Assembly: GCA_018266215.1 (NCBI GenBank) | Contig: JAFEAV010000027.1 | Location: 1-64,000 of the forward strand | Origin: Cyanobacteria bacterium SZAS LIN-3 | GTDB taxonomy: Bacteria; Cyanobacteriota; Vampirovibrionia; Obscuribacterales; Obscuribacteraceae | Reading direction: 5' to 3' | DNA: 64,000 nt | Shown: one piece after another, positions 44,023-52,879 of the stretch | Layout of the letters: each line of letters opens with the position of its first letter | Numbering within the stretch: the first letter of the stretch is position 1 | Translations under genes and position numbers: made by a program | Notes under the pieces: model-generated | The model's input: the letters and a program-made list of their open reading frames with translations, nothing else | The model's database searches: none | What the model was told of the DNA's origin: nothing

Positions 44023-44454
44023 ATGGAATCTGATCAACCACAACTCAGCAATGATCCTTCTGAGGCAGAGAAGAGAAAACCTATCGTACTTGTGGTGGAC
44101 GATGATCGCAGTCACCGCAGACTTTTTGAATTGTTGGCCGAGAGGCTTGAGATTACGGCTCATATGACGGCATCCTGTGACGAAGCCATGGAAGCCATCA
44201 AACTATTTACTTTCGACGCAATCCTCATGGATTGTCGCATGCCCGGAGTCGACGGCTTCCTCTGCACCGAAAAAATCCGCGCCCTGAAAAGCGCCCAGAC
44301 ACAGGTGCCGATTATCGCCGTTACCGGCCAGACAGGACCGCATGCGCGACAGAAATGCCTGGACGCGGGTATGGACGACTATCTGGCCAAACCATTCACC
44401 CTGGAACAACTGCACCTGAAACTCGCTCGCTGGCTGCCTCCCGACACGCTTTGA
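44023..44454 (+). CDS. Single-domain response regulator (receiver only)
   Basis: A 143-residue CheY-like receiver with an N-terminal extension of about 20 residues. It shows the acidic pocket VLVVDDDRSHRRLF, phospho-acceptor Asp in AILMDCRMPGVDG, Thr in IIAVTGQTG and Lys in DDYLAKPFTLEQL. No output domain follows. MDCRMPGVDGF and KPFTLEQL resemble receivers of hybrid kinases and phosphorelays, so it could receive phosphate from a hybrid or HPt partner elsewhere. No kinase gene is adjacent. Confidence 0.92.
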   Translation: MESDQPQLSNDPSEAEKRKPIVLVVDDDRSHRRLFELLAERLEITAHMTASCDEAMEAIKLFTFDAILMDCRMPGVDGFLCTEKIRALKSAQTQVPIIAVTGQTGPHARQKCLDAGMDDYLAKPFTLEQLHLKLARWLPPDTL

Positions 44455-44517
44455 CCGGCGGCAATCAGTCCTGGCGTGCGATAATGACCGTTTCAGCCCC
44501 TACGAGAATCTCGCCTC

Positions 44518-45066
44518 ATGCCAAGCGCAGCCAATCATTTTTATCGTCTTGCAGTTGCCGCCCTTCTCAGTCTTGCGGCGACATCAGTCGCGGGCGCCGC
44601 CCGGGCCGATAATGTAGATCAGAGCAAAGCGCAACAGAGGCCGACTCCGCAATATCAGCCAATCAACCTCAATCCGGGCCAGCCGGCCCCAGCGGCTGCG
44701 CTCCCACCGCCTGTGGCGGGCATCCCGACAATACTGGCGACCACCACGCCACAAATTGACGGCTACCATGTCAGCCGTTATTTCGGCGTCGTCAGAGGGG
44801 TCAAAGTCTTCCAGCCGACAATCGGACAAAACTTTCGCGCCTCTCTAAAAGGCATCGTCGGCGGCAGCATCGGCGCCTACTCCGAGATGTGCGAACGGGC
44901 GCGCCAGGAAGCCTTTGACCAGCTCATGGCGCGGAGCAGCGCCCTGGGCGCCAACGCCGTTGTCGGCTTGCGTTTCGACAGCTCATCCTTCAGCCTGGGC
45001 GGCTCGGAGATGGGTACTGAAGTAATTTGCTACGGTACGGCGGTCTTGCTCGAGGCAGACCACTAG
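44518..45066 (+). CDS. Secreted YbjQ/UPF0145-like domain protein
   Basis: A 182-residue exported protein. The signal peptide (YRLAVAALLSLAATSVAGAA) and a Pro/Gln-rich linker precede a YbjQ-type domain: YHVSRYFGVVRGVKVFQPTI, ARQEAFDQLMARSSALGANA and VVGLRFDSSS. The domain forms pentamers and has been called heavy-metal-binding; bacterial members are usually cytoplasmic, so a secreted version is unusual. The next gene starts 1 bp after its stop, indicating an operon. Confidence 0.78.
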   Translation: MPSAANHFYRLAVAALLSLAATSVAGAARADNVDQSKAQQRPTPQYQPINLNPGQPAPAAALPPPVAGIPTILATTTPQIDGYHVSRYFGVVRGVKVFQPTIGQNFRASLKGIVGGSIGAYSEMCERARQEAFDQLMARSSALGANAVVGLRFDSSSFSLGGSEMGTEVICYGTAVLLEADH

Positions 45067-45067
45067 A

Positions 45068-45883
45068 ATGCGACCGCTTGCAGTCTCCACCTTGCTGGTG
45101 ACGTTGACCTGGCTGGCCTTGATTGACGCTCGGACGGCTTGCGCCAAAACGCCGTCGCCGAAAGCTGCCACGCCAACCTGGGAATGGATACTCGATCAAT
45201 CCCACGACGAGTCCGGCAAAAACACTGTCTATGTCTCGCCCGACGCTGTAAAAATCGTCTGCTCGCAGGGATATCAGGTTGTAGCAAAAGCCCCCGATTG
45301 GCAGGTTTGCGTTTTCCGACCGGAAGAAAAAATAGAGTGGCGCGGGCCCATGGATCTATTCAACGGAGTCATACTGCGCAATCCGTTTGCCGTGCCGACA
45401 ATAAACAGGCGCGCAATCGCGCCACTGTCCACGGTGCAGTATCAAGGGCTTAAATGTACGCGCTATTGTCCACCAAATGAAAGTCACCCGATCATTCTGG
45501 GCGCCGACGACATCGCCGTCAGCAAAAAAGGGGCCGAACTTTTGTGCCGCTATTTCTACCTGCACTCTATTCCCAGGGTGCCGGTTTACAGACTGATTAT
45601 GGCCCGAGCCACGTCGCGCATCGGTGATGAAAAACAGTGGCTTGACGCAACAGTCATGCGCGACCTGCGCGACGGCGAGCGAGTGGCCCTGAAGACGCAG
45701 TCGGCCCGCAAGGTGCCCTTCAACGCCAACGACTTCGAATATCCGCAAAACTTCAAACGCATTACCAATATCAACACAGTCAGCTACTCCAGCGACCGTC
45801 GCGATCAACTGGGGACCATGGTCGATGAGATTGGATTCACAACCAAAAATCTCAAGCCAAACCAGAAGAAAGAGCGCCCATGA
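45068..45883 (+). CDS. Secreted protein of unknown function, paralog of the gene at 61593
   Basis: A 271-residue exported protein (signal STLLVTLTWLALIDARTACA). The mature part has VYVSPDAVKIVCSQGYQVV-AKAPDWQVCVFRPEEKIEW, which aligns with the protein at 61593 (LTIAADGMRL, VVVARAPEWKINIYRPDEKIYF). The ends also align: YPQNFKRITNINTV against LPPGYKKADSVRTV. The two form a lineage-specific family without known function. This copy has extra cysteines (CTRYCPP; LLCRYF). It is co-transcribed with the YbjQ-like gene. Confidence 0.65.
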   Translation: MRPLAVSTLLVTLTWLALIDARTACAKTPSPKAATPTWEWILDQSHDESGKNTVYVSPDAVKIVCSQGYQVVAKAPDWQVCVFRPEEKIEWRGPMDLFNGVILRNPFAVPTINRRAIAPLSTVQYQGLKCTRYCPPNESHPIILGADDIAVSKKGAELLCRYFYLHSIPRVPVYRLIMARATSRIGDEKQWLDATVMRDLRDGERVALKTQSARKVPFNANDFEYPQNFKRITNINTVSYSSDRRDQLGTMVDEIGFTTKNLKPNQKKERP

Positions 45884-45937
45884 GGCTCACACAGTCTTCA
45901 CAAATAGACCATAGGCTGCCTCTAGTACAAATCAATC

Positions 45938-45957
45938 GGTAAAAAACCGTTTTTACC
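45938..45957. promoter_or_regulatory. Inverted repeat upstream of the His/Lys-rich gene
   Basis: GGTAAAAA and TTTTTACC, separated by ACCG, form an 8-bp inverted repeat ending 22 bp before the ATG at 45980. It could be a regulator site in the promoter region. As RNA it would be a weak A/U-rich hairpin and is not followed by a T-run, so it is not a convincing terminator for the upstream gene. Confidence 0.35.
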
Positions 45958-45979
45958 ACATCGCACTGGAGTGTCACTC

Positions 45980-46198
45980 ATGAAAAAATTAGCGTTGTCA
46001 TTGGCCGCTATGGCCATTGTTCTAGCACCAGCCGCCTTCGCCGCTGAGCCCACCGCCGCCCCCGCAGCCGAAGCGACAAAGTCAGCTGCCCCCGTAGCGG
46101 CCAAAGCCCATGCCCACAAAAAGCATCATCACAAAAAAGCCTGCGCCAAAGAATGCGCCAAAACTGAAACCACCGGCGCCGCTCCGGCTGCCAAGTAA
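45980..46198 (+). CDS. Small secreted Ala/Lys/His-rich protein
   Basis: A 72-residue protein. The ATG at 45980 has GGAG with 8 nt spacing. After the signal peptide (MKKLALSLAAMAIVLAPAAF) the mature 48 residues are low-complexity: Ala/Pro/Glu repeats, then AHAHKKHHHKKACAKECAK with six His and two Cys, a likely site for Ni, Cu or Zn. It may be a metal-buffering or structural periplasmic peptide. A strong terminator follows, so it is a stand-alone unit. Confidence 0.7.
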   Translation: MKKLALSLAAMAIVLAPAAFAAEPTAAPAAEATKSAAPVAAKAHAHKKHHHKKACAKECAKTETTGAAPAAK

Positions 46199-46251
46199 AT
46201 CCAGATCCGCGGCAGGCCAGTCAAGACCTTGTCGACTGACCGCTGACAACT

Positions 46252-46280
46252 AAGAGGGGGAGCAGTCCCCCTCTTTTTTT
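46252..46280 (+). terminator. Strong intrinsic terminator
   Basis: A perfect 10-bp stem, AAGAGGGGGA (46252-46261) with TCCCCCTCTT (46266-46275), GCAG loop, and a T-run through 46280. It ends the transcript of the small His/Lys-rich gene. The T-run is only on the plus strand; leftward transcripts from the LCP gene would cross the hairpin without a U tail. Confidence 0.9.
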
Positions 46281-46298
46281 ATTTTATCGTCGGCAAAC

Positions 46299-47993
46299 TT
46301 ACTGGCCGCCGGCTCCGCCTTCGGGAACGGCACCACCCTTAGTGCCATCAGTCTTATCGGCGCCGCCGTCGCTACCGTTATTTTCATTGCGGCGAAGGCG
46401 TTCGGTCGGATTGGGCACAGCCGCTCCACCGGGAGTGGGAGCCGGCTCGACAGACGGTTCGCGCGTTTCGCGGGTCTCTTCACCACCACTTTTCACACGG
46501 GAAGAATCATCGACGACCGGGGTGTCGGCACCATTTGCATCGACCGCGGCCCCGGGAGCCGTATCCACCACTCGCTGTTCAACCTCGGCCGGCTCTTCCA
46601 CAGCGGTGCTGTCGATAGGCGGAGGCGCATCACCGAGATGCGGCCGACTGGGACGGTCAGCGTGCGGATTAACAACCAGAGGCTGGGGCATTCCCGTTGG
46701 TGGCACATATGGTGCATCAACACTGGAGAGCGTGACTTTTTCGGGGTCGACATCGCTGCGGACAAAAACAGTGAGAGCGGTATTGAGATTACCGACCGAG
46801 GCATTTACCACTTCGCCGGTGCCGCCCAGGTCGGCCTTGAGCATTTCAGCGTCGGCGGTATTGCCGTACTGGGCAATGATGCGAGTGTGGTTAAAGGGCA
46901 CATCCGGCTGGTCCTTGCCGACACTGGCGATATAACCGAGTTTCCCGAGGGCGCGAGCCACTTTGCCGCCCATATTGGGATCGCTTGTTGTGTTAATCAC
47001 ACAAACACTGAGATTGCGTCGGCTGGAGACAAGATCCTGATCCGGGCTGGCCATGTGCAGAGCCAGAGTGCGGGCGTCGGTAGTGGCCACCCAATCACCG
47101 TTGCCGGCAAATTGTCCGGGCAGCATGACAAACTTGAATGAAGATTTGGGCACAGTGCGCACAAAGTTCAGACACTCAAAGATCTGCATATCAGTCATGT
47201 CGGTATTGATACTCTGTCTGGCAATTTTCACCAGCGCCGGCACATGAGGCCAGGAGCGCGGATCCATCATCTTACGCATGGCAGCCTGCAAAAATATCTG
47301 CTGTCTTTGCACACGTCCAATATCACCGAGCTCATCGTGGCGATAGCGGACAAAACCCATCGATTGATTGCCGGTAAGTGTATGAACACCGGGCTCCAGG
47401 TCAATCTTGAGCTTGGCCGTCCAGTCCATATAACTCATTTTTTTCGGCACTTCGACGGTGACTCCGCCAAGCTCGTTAACAAGTTGCACCAGCCCTTGAA
47501 TATTCATCACAACATAGTGGTCGATGGGTACGTTCAACAGACCGGTAATAGTTGCCCGGGCCAGATCCGGCCCACCAAGGGCATTGGCCGAATTGATTTT
47601 CTGGATGCCGTACTTGCCGATGAAAGCTTCGGTATCGCGCGGGATATTGAGGACCGAGACTCGCATCTTCTCGGGATTGAGAAAGACCACCATCATCGTG
47701 TCCGAGCGACCGTTCAAAGCGACTCTGTCAGCCTTGACGTTTTCGCCGCGTCTCTGGGCTTCATAAACCACGTCGGTGCCCATAAAAAGCACGGTCATAG
47801 GCTGACTGAGCTTGCCGAAATTAAGGCCGCCAAAAGGGGGCTCCACATGTTCGGGCATGTTGATATGGGCTATGCGTCCGATCGGTCGCAATAATTCAAT
47901 CAAATTTGCCCATTGCCAGAGCGCCAGGAAAATACAGCAAACAGCTGCCAGACCGCCGATGGCGATTGTTTTCTTTGAAAATTGTAAATTCAA
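46299..47993 (-). CDS. LytR-CpsA-Psr (LCP) family protein with LytR_C domain
   Basis: A 564-residue membrane-anchored LCP protein from a TTG overlapping the upstream MFS stop by 4 nt. An N-terminal helix (IAIGGLAAVCCIFLALW) is followed by the LCP domain: GRSDTMMVVFLNPEKMRVSV, LNIPRDTE, DHYVVMNIQGLVQLVNELGG and MGFVRYRHDELGDIGRVQRQ, with the conserved Arg/Asp residues. Residues about 325-430 form a LytR_C domain (NLSVCVINTTSDPNMGGKVA). The last 110 residues are Pro/Glu/Ser-rich and disordered. LCP enzymes attach polymers such as glycans to peptidoglycan from lipid carriers. Confidence 0.92.
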   Translation of the reverse strand: MNLQFSKKTIAIGGLAAVCCIFLALWQWANLIELLRPIGRIAHINMPEHVEPPFGGLNFGKLSQPMTVLFMGTDVVYEAQRRGENVKADRVALNGRSDTMMVVFLNPEKMRVSVLNIPRDTEAFIGKYGIQKINSANALGGPDLARATITGLLNVPIDHYVVMNIQGLVQLVNELGGVTVEVPKKMSYMDWTAKLKIDLEPGVHTLTGNQSMGFVRYRHDELGDIGRVQRQQIFLQAAMRKMMDPRSWPHVPALVKIARQSINTDMTDMQIFECLNFVRTVPKSSFKFVMLPGQFAGNGDWVATTDARTLALHMASPDQDLVSSRRNLSVCVINTTSDPNMGGKVARALGKLGYIASVGKDQPDVPFNHTRIIAQYGNTADAEMLKADLGGTGEVVNASVGNLNTALTVFVRSDVDPEKVTLSSVDAPYVPPTGMPQPLVVNPHADRPSRPHLGDAPPPIDSTAVEEPAEVEQRVVDTAPGAAVDANGADTPVVDDSSRVKSGGEETRETREPSVEPAPTPGGAAVPNPTERLRRNENNGSDGGADKTDGTKGGAVPEGGAGGQ

Positions 47994-49264
47994 GACTGTC
48001 TCTCCAACTCCAGTTGGCTTGTCGCATCGGACTGGAGCGAAGGCAGCACCAGACTACACATAAAGGCAACGACCATGGCCAGCCCACCAACCAGGTAGGG
48101 GCTGAACTGACCGTATTTGCCGAAGAGGAAACCGCCCAGCGCCGGACCGAGAATACGGCCGAGCGTGGAGAGGGATTGACCCACACCCAGCACTCCACCA
48201 ACGCACTCCCGGGGAGCGAGTTTGGAAAGCATGGCCTGATTGCAGGGTGTATTCACCCCGGAACCGACCGCCAGGACCGCCATGACGGCGTAGAGAGTGG
48301 GCACATTGGGCGCCAGCGGCGTCAGAAGAAGTCCAATGGTCAGCAGAGCCGTACCGAGATTGATCATTTTCTTTTCGCCGTATTTCTTGGTCGAGCGATG
48401 CGCCCCCTGGATCAAGCAAATGCAAACACCAATCCAGGTGAAGAGATAGCTGTTCTCCACCGGGCCGAAGTGAAATTTTTGCGTCGTCAAAAGCACCACC
48501 GTCGCTTCCATGTTGGCGAAGGCAAAAGTGGAAAGGAAGAAAATAGCCAGCGATGTCTGCAGCTTTTTAGTCTGCAGGGTCTGAACGATGAAATCAGTAC
48601 CGATGCCGTAACGCTCTTCGCCTGCTTGACTGCGCTTTTCCGGCTCAGGCAGGAGGAAATAGGTGGCGACAAGGTCGACAATGCTGAAAAAGGCGGCAAC
48701 AAAGCCAATCAGCTGCAAGCTGTGCTCGGCAAAATAGCTGAGACCAACGGCATTCATCAATGCCTTACTTGTCAGGAAACCGCCCATGGCAGGTCCCAGC
48801 ACAAAACCGACACCAAAGGCGGCAAAAATAGCACCCATGCCCTTAGAGCGGGTCTCATCGGTGGTGACGTCGGCGACATAGGCCTGGGCCACGGCGATAT
48901 TGGCATTACCGGCACCGGCGACCAGACGAGAGATAAAGAGGGTGAGGAGAGAAGTTGAAAAGCCCCAGATAATGTAGCCGACACAAGAGGCCAGCAGACT
49001 TATCAACAGGACCGGGCGGCGACCGACTTTATCGGAGAGACGGCCCCAGAAGGGGGTGAAAAGGAACTGGGCAAAGGAATAGCTGGCGATCAGCAGTCCC
49101 ACCTGAAAATCACTGGCCTGGAACTGTTGTGCGTAAGTGGGCATGACCGGGATGATCAGACCAAATCCCAGCAGGTCGATAAAAACTGTAAAGAAGAGTA
49201 GCAGCAGGAGCGGCTTGCCTTTGGCAGGCTTGGCTCCGTTTGGCGATGATTCCGGTGATTCCAT
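47990..49264 (-). CDS. MFS transporter, TetA-like drug/metabolite exporter
   Basis: A 424-residue 12-helix MFS protein. TM1 LLLLLFFTVFIDLLGFGLII-PVMPTYA and the loop 2-3 motif FWGRLSDKVGRRPVLLISLL (GxLsDrxGRRpvl) match the DHA1/TetA group. The motif-C region VLGPAMGGFL is the antiporter signature of drug:H+ exporters, and a second RILGPALGGFLFG lies in the C-terminal half. The substrate is unknown. Its stop overlaps the LCP start by 4 nt, so the exporter and cell-wall enzyme are translationally coupled; a link to export of an envelope precursor is speculation. Confidence 0.9.
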   Translation of the reverse strand: MESPESSPNGAKPAKGKPLLLLLFFTVFIDLLGFGLIIPVMPTYAQQFQASDFQVGLLIASYSFAQFLFTPFWGRLSDKVGRRPVLLISLLASCVGYIIWGFSTSLLTLFISRLVAGAGNANIAVAQAYVADVTTDETRSKGMGAIFAAFGVGFVLGPAMGGFLTSKALMNAVGLSYFAEHSLQLIGFVAAFFSIVDLVATYFLLPEPEKRSQAGEERYGIGTDFIVQTLQTKKLQTSLAIFFLSTFAFANMEATVVLLTTQKFHFGPVENSYLFTWIGVCICLIQGAHRSTKKYGEKKMINLGTALLTIGLLLTPLAPNVPTLYAVMAVLAVGSGVNTPCNQAMLSKLAPRECVGGVLGVGQSLSTLGRILGPALGGFLFGKYGQFSPYLVGGLAMVVAFMCSLVLPSLQSDATSQLELERQS

Positions 49265-49444
49265 GATGATTGCGACCTTAGAAGGGCCTCTGAAGGACCT
49301 AATTAAACAGTTACCAGCTATATGATCGCATGTGTAGCGTTTAAGATCCCCCAGAAAATCGCGAAAAAACGCCGGTGTGGCCTGCTTCGGCGGTTACACA
49401 TTAAATTTTGGCCGAAACACGGCCAGGACGGGCATATTGACGGT

Positions 49445-51265
49445 ATGTCCCCCCGTCACGCCAAACATGAAAGCAGCCCTCAAAAGCTGAAGACAGGCGA
49501 GCCTGAAGTGCTTGCCGTAGAGACGGTCGCCCACTTAAAAACCTCGACAACTTTACAGAAAAGCAAAAAAACCTCCGCTCCACCGCCAAAAGAAGTCCGT
49601 CTGGGCAAGGATTACGAGGTCCTGGCCCTGCTTGGCGAGGGGGGCATGGGCTACGTTTACAAAGTCAAAGACAAACGCAAAAATCAAGTCCTGGCGGTGA
49701 AAGTGGTGCGCCCCGAACTGGCCGCCGATCCCCGGGCGCTCAAACGCTTCGAGCAGGAAGCGGAAGCGGCCATGGGCCTGATTCACCCCAATCTGGTGCC
49801 GGTCTACGGGCAGGGCATCACCGGCGACGGCGCACCATATCTGGTGATGGAATACCAGGCGGGGACACCGCTGGATAAGCTGCTCAAGGAAGAAAAACTG
49901 ATCGAAGCCGACCGCGCCGTCGATATTTTCATGCAGATCTGCGACGCGCTTGAACATGCCCACGCCAAAGGCATCGTGCACCGCGACCTGAAACCAAGCA
50001 ACATTATTTTGACGGCCACAAACATAAACGCAGATGTTGTGCGCATTGTGGATTTCGGCATTGCCAAAGTCCTGGCTGCCCCGGAGTCGCGCGAAACTTT
50101 TGAACTGACCAATACCGGCGACCTTTTCGGCAGCCCGGGCTATATGAGCCCGGAGCAATGCATGGGTTATCAGCTCGACGCCCGCTCGGACATTTACTCG
50201 CTGGGTTGCGTCATGTACGAGCTTTTGAGCGGCAAGCCACCCTTCAATTGCGACAATCCGGTGCAGACAATCGTCAAACATCTGAGTGAAGCTCCCGAAC
50301 GCCTCAATCTGACACCGGCGGGGGGTAAGAATATCCCCGAAGCCCTGGAAGACCTGGTTTTGCGCTGCCTGGAAAAAGATCCGCGCAATCGCTATCAGAG
50401 CATGGAACAGCTGCGCCAGGACCTGAGCAGCATACAAGTAGGCGAAAGACCGGTATTTGCCCGGTCGCGAGAAATCGCCGGCCGGCAATTGCCCGTGGCT
50501 CTCAAACTCTCGCTTGTCGCCATAATCAATATCGGCTGTCTCAGCCTGGCCCTGCAACAACACGAACAGGTAATCAAATCGACGGCTGACCTCGATGCCA
50601 TTCGATCCTGCGGCGAAACAATCAATACCGAATTTGGTGACGCCGTCGAATCTCTCCAGGGCTACAACCTGACCCACAATGCCGTTTTCGCCAAACGCTT
50701 CGCCAGCCTGCGCGATCGTTTACCCGGCCGGGTGGAAAGCCTGCGCCGTTATCGCCAGAACGATCCGGCCTTTGTCGCCGCCGTGGAAAATGTCCAGAGT
50801 CGATTACAGGAAGGTCTGGACGTACTGGCTGAGCAAAAAGCAGCGATCCCCTACGAAGCATCAGGACAGTCAAACCCGGCACAACAAGCCCTGGAGAAGA
50901 AAATAGCAAGTCAAAAAGCGGCCATTCAAGTCCTCAAGGATCAGGCCACCGATCCCGAGTACAAAAACGACGGCGGTGAAAACGGCATCAAAAACGCCGA
51001 TCCCTTCTTTGGCAGCTTTGTCGATGCCGCCAGCCGACCACCGGAAAAGAGTCTGCCTGTCTACGGATCTCTGCAAAAGTCACTGCAGGAGATGAACAAT
51101 GTGGCCGACAAATCACTGCTGCAAAATTCCGCTGCCACCAGCCGCAACTGGCTCATTGCCGAGATCCTGGCCCTCATGGCATTGAATGCGGCACTCTTCC
51201 CGCGCTTCATAAAAAACCGGACCCGGGAAAAGAAAAAGAACATCTGGCAAAATCAGAAACAGTGA
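49445..51265 (+). CDS. Membrane Ser/Thr protein kinase with C-terminal sensor-like region
   Basis: About 606 residues from the ATG at 49445; the frame extends to 49322 but the extra part is basic and low-quality. The kinase domain (about 50-320) shows LLGEGGMGYVYKVKD, the Lys in VLAVKVVRPEL, HRDLKPSNII, VDFGIAKVL, GSPGYMSPEQ and DARSDIYSLGCVMYELLSG: a complete RD-type Hanks kinase. A helix near 350 (VALKLSLVAIINIGCLSLA) and another near the end (WLIAEILALMALNAALF) enclose a helical region of about 190 residues like a CHASE3-type or methyl-accepting sensor. This puts the sensor on the far side of the membrane. It is divergent from the MFS gene at 49264. Confidence 0.9.
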   Translation: MSPRHAKHESSPQKLKTGEPEVLAVETVAHLKTSTTLQKSKKTSAPPPKEVRLGKDYEVLALLGEGGMGYVYKVKDKRKNQVLAVKVVRPELAADPRALKRFEQEAEAAMGLIHPNLVPVYGQGITGDGAPYLVMEYQAGTPLDKLLKEEKLIEADRAVDIFMQICDALEHAHAKGIVHRDLKPSNIILTATNINADVVRIVDFGIAKVLAAPESRETFELTNTGDLFGSPGYMSPEQCMGYQLDARSDIYSLGCVMYELLSGKPPFNCDNPVQTIVKHLSEAPERLNLTPAGGKNIPEALEDLVLRCLEKDPRNRYQSMEQLRQDLSSIQVGERPVFARSREIAGRQLPVALKLSLVAIINIGCLSLALQQHEQVIKSTADLDAIRSCGETINTEFGDAVESLQGYNLTHNAVFAKRFASLRDRLPGRVESLRRYRQNDPAFVAAVENVQSRLQEGLDVLAEQKAAIPYEASGQSNPAQQALEKKIASQKAAIQVLKDQATDPEYKNDGGENGIKNADPFFGSFVDAASRPPEKSLPVYGSLQKSLQEMNNVADKSLLQNSAATSRNWLIAEILALMALNAALFPRFIKNRTREKKKNIWQNQKQ

Positions 51266-51278
51266 TCAAGCGCAGCAA

Positions 51279-52241
51279 TCAGTCGTTATAAGGCCGGCGC
51301 CCATAGTCGGCGTACTTACTGCCGTCCTTGGCGGCCATTTCATTATTGAAACGCTCACGTGACTTTATGCCTATGCCATGGCCGTTATAGCCCTCAATAG
51401 CGGCAAAGAACAGATGCTCCTTGTTGTATTTGTCGGCCCGCGTTTCGGAGACCGCCCAATCTTTGAGCGCTCCGGCCAGAGCATCGGCCTTGAGAGTAGC
51501 GGCCCTGTCCAGCTGAGCGGCGCTGGGCACGGGATCGTTATCCATAATCGGACGCAAATCATCCTGGTTGGCTTTTTGTCTGGCGGCGGCGGCCCCCAGG
51601 AACAGTCGCTCGGAATCGCTCAGATGGCCGCTTTTAAGAGCGGCATTGACATCGGCTACACTGAGTCCCTTGCCGTCCCGGTCAAATTTTTTCAGGAGTC
51701 GACCGGCCTCAGTCTCCGGTGATTTGAGGAGATGCATGGCCACCTGCACTCGACCAATCTCGCTCTTGAGCTCTTTCAGCTGCTCGGGGGTGACGTCACC
51801 GCGGCTGAAATAGATATCGGTCTGCAACTTGCGATCATTGGCCAACTCTCTCTGAGCCAGCTCCGCTTCTTTCTTTTTCTCCGGATTTTTTCCAAAATCA
51901 GTGTCGTACCAGGCCTTGAGATGAGCACGGTGATTGGGCACCTGCCAGGCTGTCTGGACATTGGGTTCTATATTGGCCAGACCATCCAGCACTTTGCTCT
52001 CAGTCAGAGAAAGATGTCTGTTGGCGGCTGCTTTCAAAATTTCATCGCGACAGATGCCCGGCCGGTGGTCAATCTCGAGCTTGCCGAGCATTGTGGAAGC
52101 GACGTCGACAAATTGCTTAGCGTTATCCACATCCTTCTGCGAATAAAGAACAACCCTGGTTTGATTTTGCTGGGAAATATGCTCAGCGGCCGCCACGTCA
52201 TGCTGGGGAGCCTCGGCTTGAAATTGCACTCTATCTGTCAT
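51279..52241 (-). CDS. Protein of unknown function with an EF-hand-like loop
   Basis: A 320-residue soluble helical protein. The ATG at 52241 is preceded by GAGAGG; an ATG at 52253 is possible. Around residue 205 KFDRDGKGLSVADVNAALKS matches the EF-hand loop DxDxxGxxSxxDVxxAL, a likely Ca2+ site. The rest is charged and helical with no known domain; it ends with YADYGRRPYND. No signal peptide is visible. It is convergent with the kinase at 49445, with 13 bp between the stops. Confidence 0.65.
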   Translation of the reverse strand: MTDRVQFQAEAPQHDVAAAEHISQQNQTRVVLYSQKDVDNAKQFVDVASTMLGKLEIDHRPGICRDEILKAAANRHLSLTESKVLDGLANIEPNVQTAWQVPNHRAHLKAWYDTDFGKNPEKKKEAELAQRELANDRKLQTDIYFSRGDVTPEQLKELKSEIGRVQVAMHLLKSPETEAGRLLKKFDRDGKGLSVADVNAALKSGHLSDSERLFLGAAAARQKANQDDLRPIMDNDPVPSAAQLDRAATLKADALAGALKDWAVSETRADKYNKEHLFFAAIEGYNGHGIGIKSRERFNNEMAAKDGSKYADYGRRPYND

Positions 52242-52333
52242 GATGCCTCTCATTCACTGGACACAATTGGGGGGATGTAAAATAGGTCGCTTCCAATCGC
52301 ATAGTCGCCCCTCAAAATGACAACGAGATAACA

Positions 52334-52879
52334 GTGAGTCCAGGAGCATCCGGCAGCGTCGGTGTAATTATCATCATGGGTGTGTCCGGTGCCGGTAAAT
52401 CGACCATCGGCCGCCTGCTGGGTGGCAAGATAAACTGGCCCTACCGCGACGCCGACGACTATCACAGCCCGGCCAACAAAGACAAAATGCACCGCGGCAT
52501 TGCTCTCACCGACGAGGACCGGCGCCCCTGGCTCGAGGCCATGGCACAGGATATCTGTACAACGGTGAAAAGCGGCTCACACATGGTACTGGCCTGTTCA
52601 GCGCTCAAGCAACAGTATCGCCAGTCGCTGGAGGCGGGCCTCAGGGCGGAGGAAAAAGAGAGGGTGAAGGTCGTCTATCTGCGGGCGGATTTTGCGGCCA
52701 TTGCCGAGCGCCTGAACAGCCGCAGCGACCATTTTATGAACAAGAATCTTCTGGCCAGTCAATTTGAAACACTGGAAGAACCGGGTGAGGCACTGATTAT
52801 CGATGCCACGCTGGCCCCGGAAAAAATAGTCGCAACTATTGTCGAATCTTTGGACTTGTCACAGCCAGAATCGCCGTGA
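52334..52879 (+). CDS. gntK: Gluconokinase
   Basis: A 181-residue GntK-type kinase, phosphorylating gluconate to 6-phosphogluconate with ATP, feeding the pentose phosphate or Entner-Doudoroff route. Walker A is IIIMGVSGAGKSTIGRLL. Family blocks are YRDADDYHSPANKDKMHRGI, LTDEDRRPWLEAM, VLACSALKQQYR and RSDHFMNKNLLASQFETLE. The GTG start is preceded by GAGA. The 3' 44 bp overlap the convergent MFS transporter gene. The best explanation is that this gene and the transporter together handle a sugar acid, which is inference. Confidence 0.92.
   Translation: MSPGASGSVGVIIIMGVSGAGKSTIGRLLGGKINWPYRDADDYHSPANKDKMHRGIALTDEDRRPWLEAMAQDICTTVKSGSHMVLACSALKQQYRQSLEAGLRAEEKERVKVVYLRADFAAIAERLNSRSDHFMNKNLLASQFETLEEPGEALIIDATLAPEKIVATIVESLDLSQPESP

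Noticed and set aside
49553..50677. 374-codon leftward frame opposite the Ser/Thr kinase
   Set aside because: The kinase motifs (HRDLKPSN, DFG, SPGYMSPEQ) are complete on the plus strand, so the opposite frame is not a gene.
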